From XYD1-FULL-39-28 sp964539855 (GTDB lineage Bacteria; Patescibacteriota; Minisyncoccia; Minisyncoccales; Staskawiczbacteraceae): a stretch of 11,919 nt of DNA. The notes below the pieces were generated by a model. It worked only from the letters and a program-made list of their open reading frames with translations, was not told the DNA's origin and made no database searches. How positions within the stretch are numbered: the first letter of the stretch is position 1; each line of letters begins with the position of its first letter. Positions 11,680-11,919 of this stretch are shown here, piece after piece. The stretch lies in contig CAZIJR010000021.1 of the NCBI GenBank assembly GCA_964539855.1, positions 1 through 11,919 on the forward strand, in the 5' to 3' direction. Position numbers and translations under genes: made by a program.

Positions 11680-11919
11680 TTAGTTAGACTGAGAGAGTTC
11701 ATTTTGGGCCTTTAGGAGATCATCCTTGGTCCTGTTGAGCTTTTCAGTCCACCCTTGAATTACTCCCCGCTGCCAAGATAGGTCAGCGGGGTTTTTCAAC
11801 CCTTGACTTTCAAATGCCGACTGATAGTTGAGAATGGTCTGGCCGATTGACCGAACTCTACCTTGTAGGTAGTTTACCCGGTCGCGGAGCTGTTGTTCCT
11901 TCTCCTCGGCCTCCTGGGC
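11680..11919 (-). CDS. Coiled-coil protein, unknown function, 5' part outside the window
   Basis: The last 79 codons of a gene enter from the window edge and end in TAA at 11682-11680. The visible part begins AQEAEEKEQQLRDRVNYLQG and ends KDDLLKAQNELSQSN. It is highly charged, with Leu/Val heptads, so it is probably a long coiled coil with a break near residues 40-52 (GLKNPADLSWQRG). I recognise no family. The codons are clearly richer in G and C than in the pilin and gyrA genes, like the orphan gene at 4510-5091. A strong terminator follows. The frame is open throughout and the composition is protein-like, which supports a real gene. Inside it a hairpin reads as a terminator on the opposite strand (11765-11796). 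Confidence 0.75.
   Translation of the reverse strand, partial: AQEAEEKEQQLRDRVNYLQGRVRSIGQTILNYQSAFESQGLKNPADLSWQRGVIQGWTEKLNRTKDDLLKAQNELSQSN
11765..11796 (+). terminator. Terminator-like hairpin antisense to the coiled-coil gene
   Basis: CCCCGCTG (11765-11772) and CAGCGGGG (11784-11791) form an 8-bp stem, followed on the plus strand by five T residues (11792-11796). It lies inside minus-strand coding sequence. It could stop readthrough from the pilin array, or be a by-product of the codons used. Confidence 0.4.

Noticed and set aside
1..11919. Alternative genetic code with UGA as glycine
   Set aside because: UGA terminates the 87-aa protein, the orphan gene and pilin 3, with the proteins ending at natural places.
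1..11919. CRISPR array, insertion sequence or transposase
   Set aside because: No regularly spaced repeats, no transposase and no flanking terminal repeats were seen.

Overview
The window looks like chromosomal DNA of a member of the Candidate Phyla Radiation (Patescibacteria, probably a Parcubacteria-like lineage). Four things point that way. The genome is AT-rich with short housekeeping genes. Almost no start codon has a Shine-Dalgarno (SD) sequence. None of the complete tRNA genes encodes CCA. There is a tandem family of small VirB2-like membrane pilins of a type common in that group. UGA ends several genes, so this is the standard bacterial code, not the UGA=Gly code of Gracilibacteria/SR1. 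The lineage call is inference from gene content; no 16S rRNA is present.

Layout. Positions 1-4349 run entirely on the minus strand: ftsH, tRNA-Ile(UAU), a HTH/LAGLIDADG-like protein, tRNA-Val(GAC), an 87-aa membrane protein, an RluA-type pseudouridine synthase, rplS (L19), tRNA-Leu(GAG) and a partial tRNA-Val(UAC). The tRNAs sit directly behind or inside the ends of protein genes (gaps of 4 and 5 nt, one overlap of 10 nt). I saw no clear terminator in this stretch, so mRNA ends are probably made largely by tRNA processing. Positions 4437-5136 hold a plus-strand orphan gene that is compositionally foreign: higher GC, a strong promoter, a real SD sequence in a hairpin loop, and its own terminator. 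Positions 5142-6345 hold rpsA (a four-domain S1) on the minus strand with its terminator, leader and promoter.

From 6349 onward the plus strand carries a metallo-hydrolase, a 69-aa single-TM protein and gyrA as one tight operon. After these come five consecutive paralogous VirB2/TrbC-like pilin genes (9881-11604), starting from an extended -10 promoter only a few bases from the first ATG. The window ends in the 3' part of a minus-strand, higher-GC, coiled-coil gene with its own terminator (11619-11919).

How it fits together. The core is translation (L19, S1, tRNAs, rRNA pseudouridylation), membrane proteolysis (FtsH) and DNA topology (GyrA). The accessory, most interesting content is the five-pilin array, which presumably supplies subunits for a type IV secretion/conjugation-like surface structure. 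The two GC-rich orphan genes and several GC-rich palindromes look like later additions. The unusual tRNA-Ile with a UAU anticodon suggests AUA is read without lysidine.
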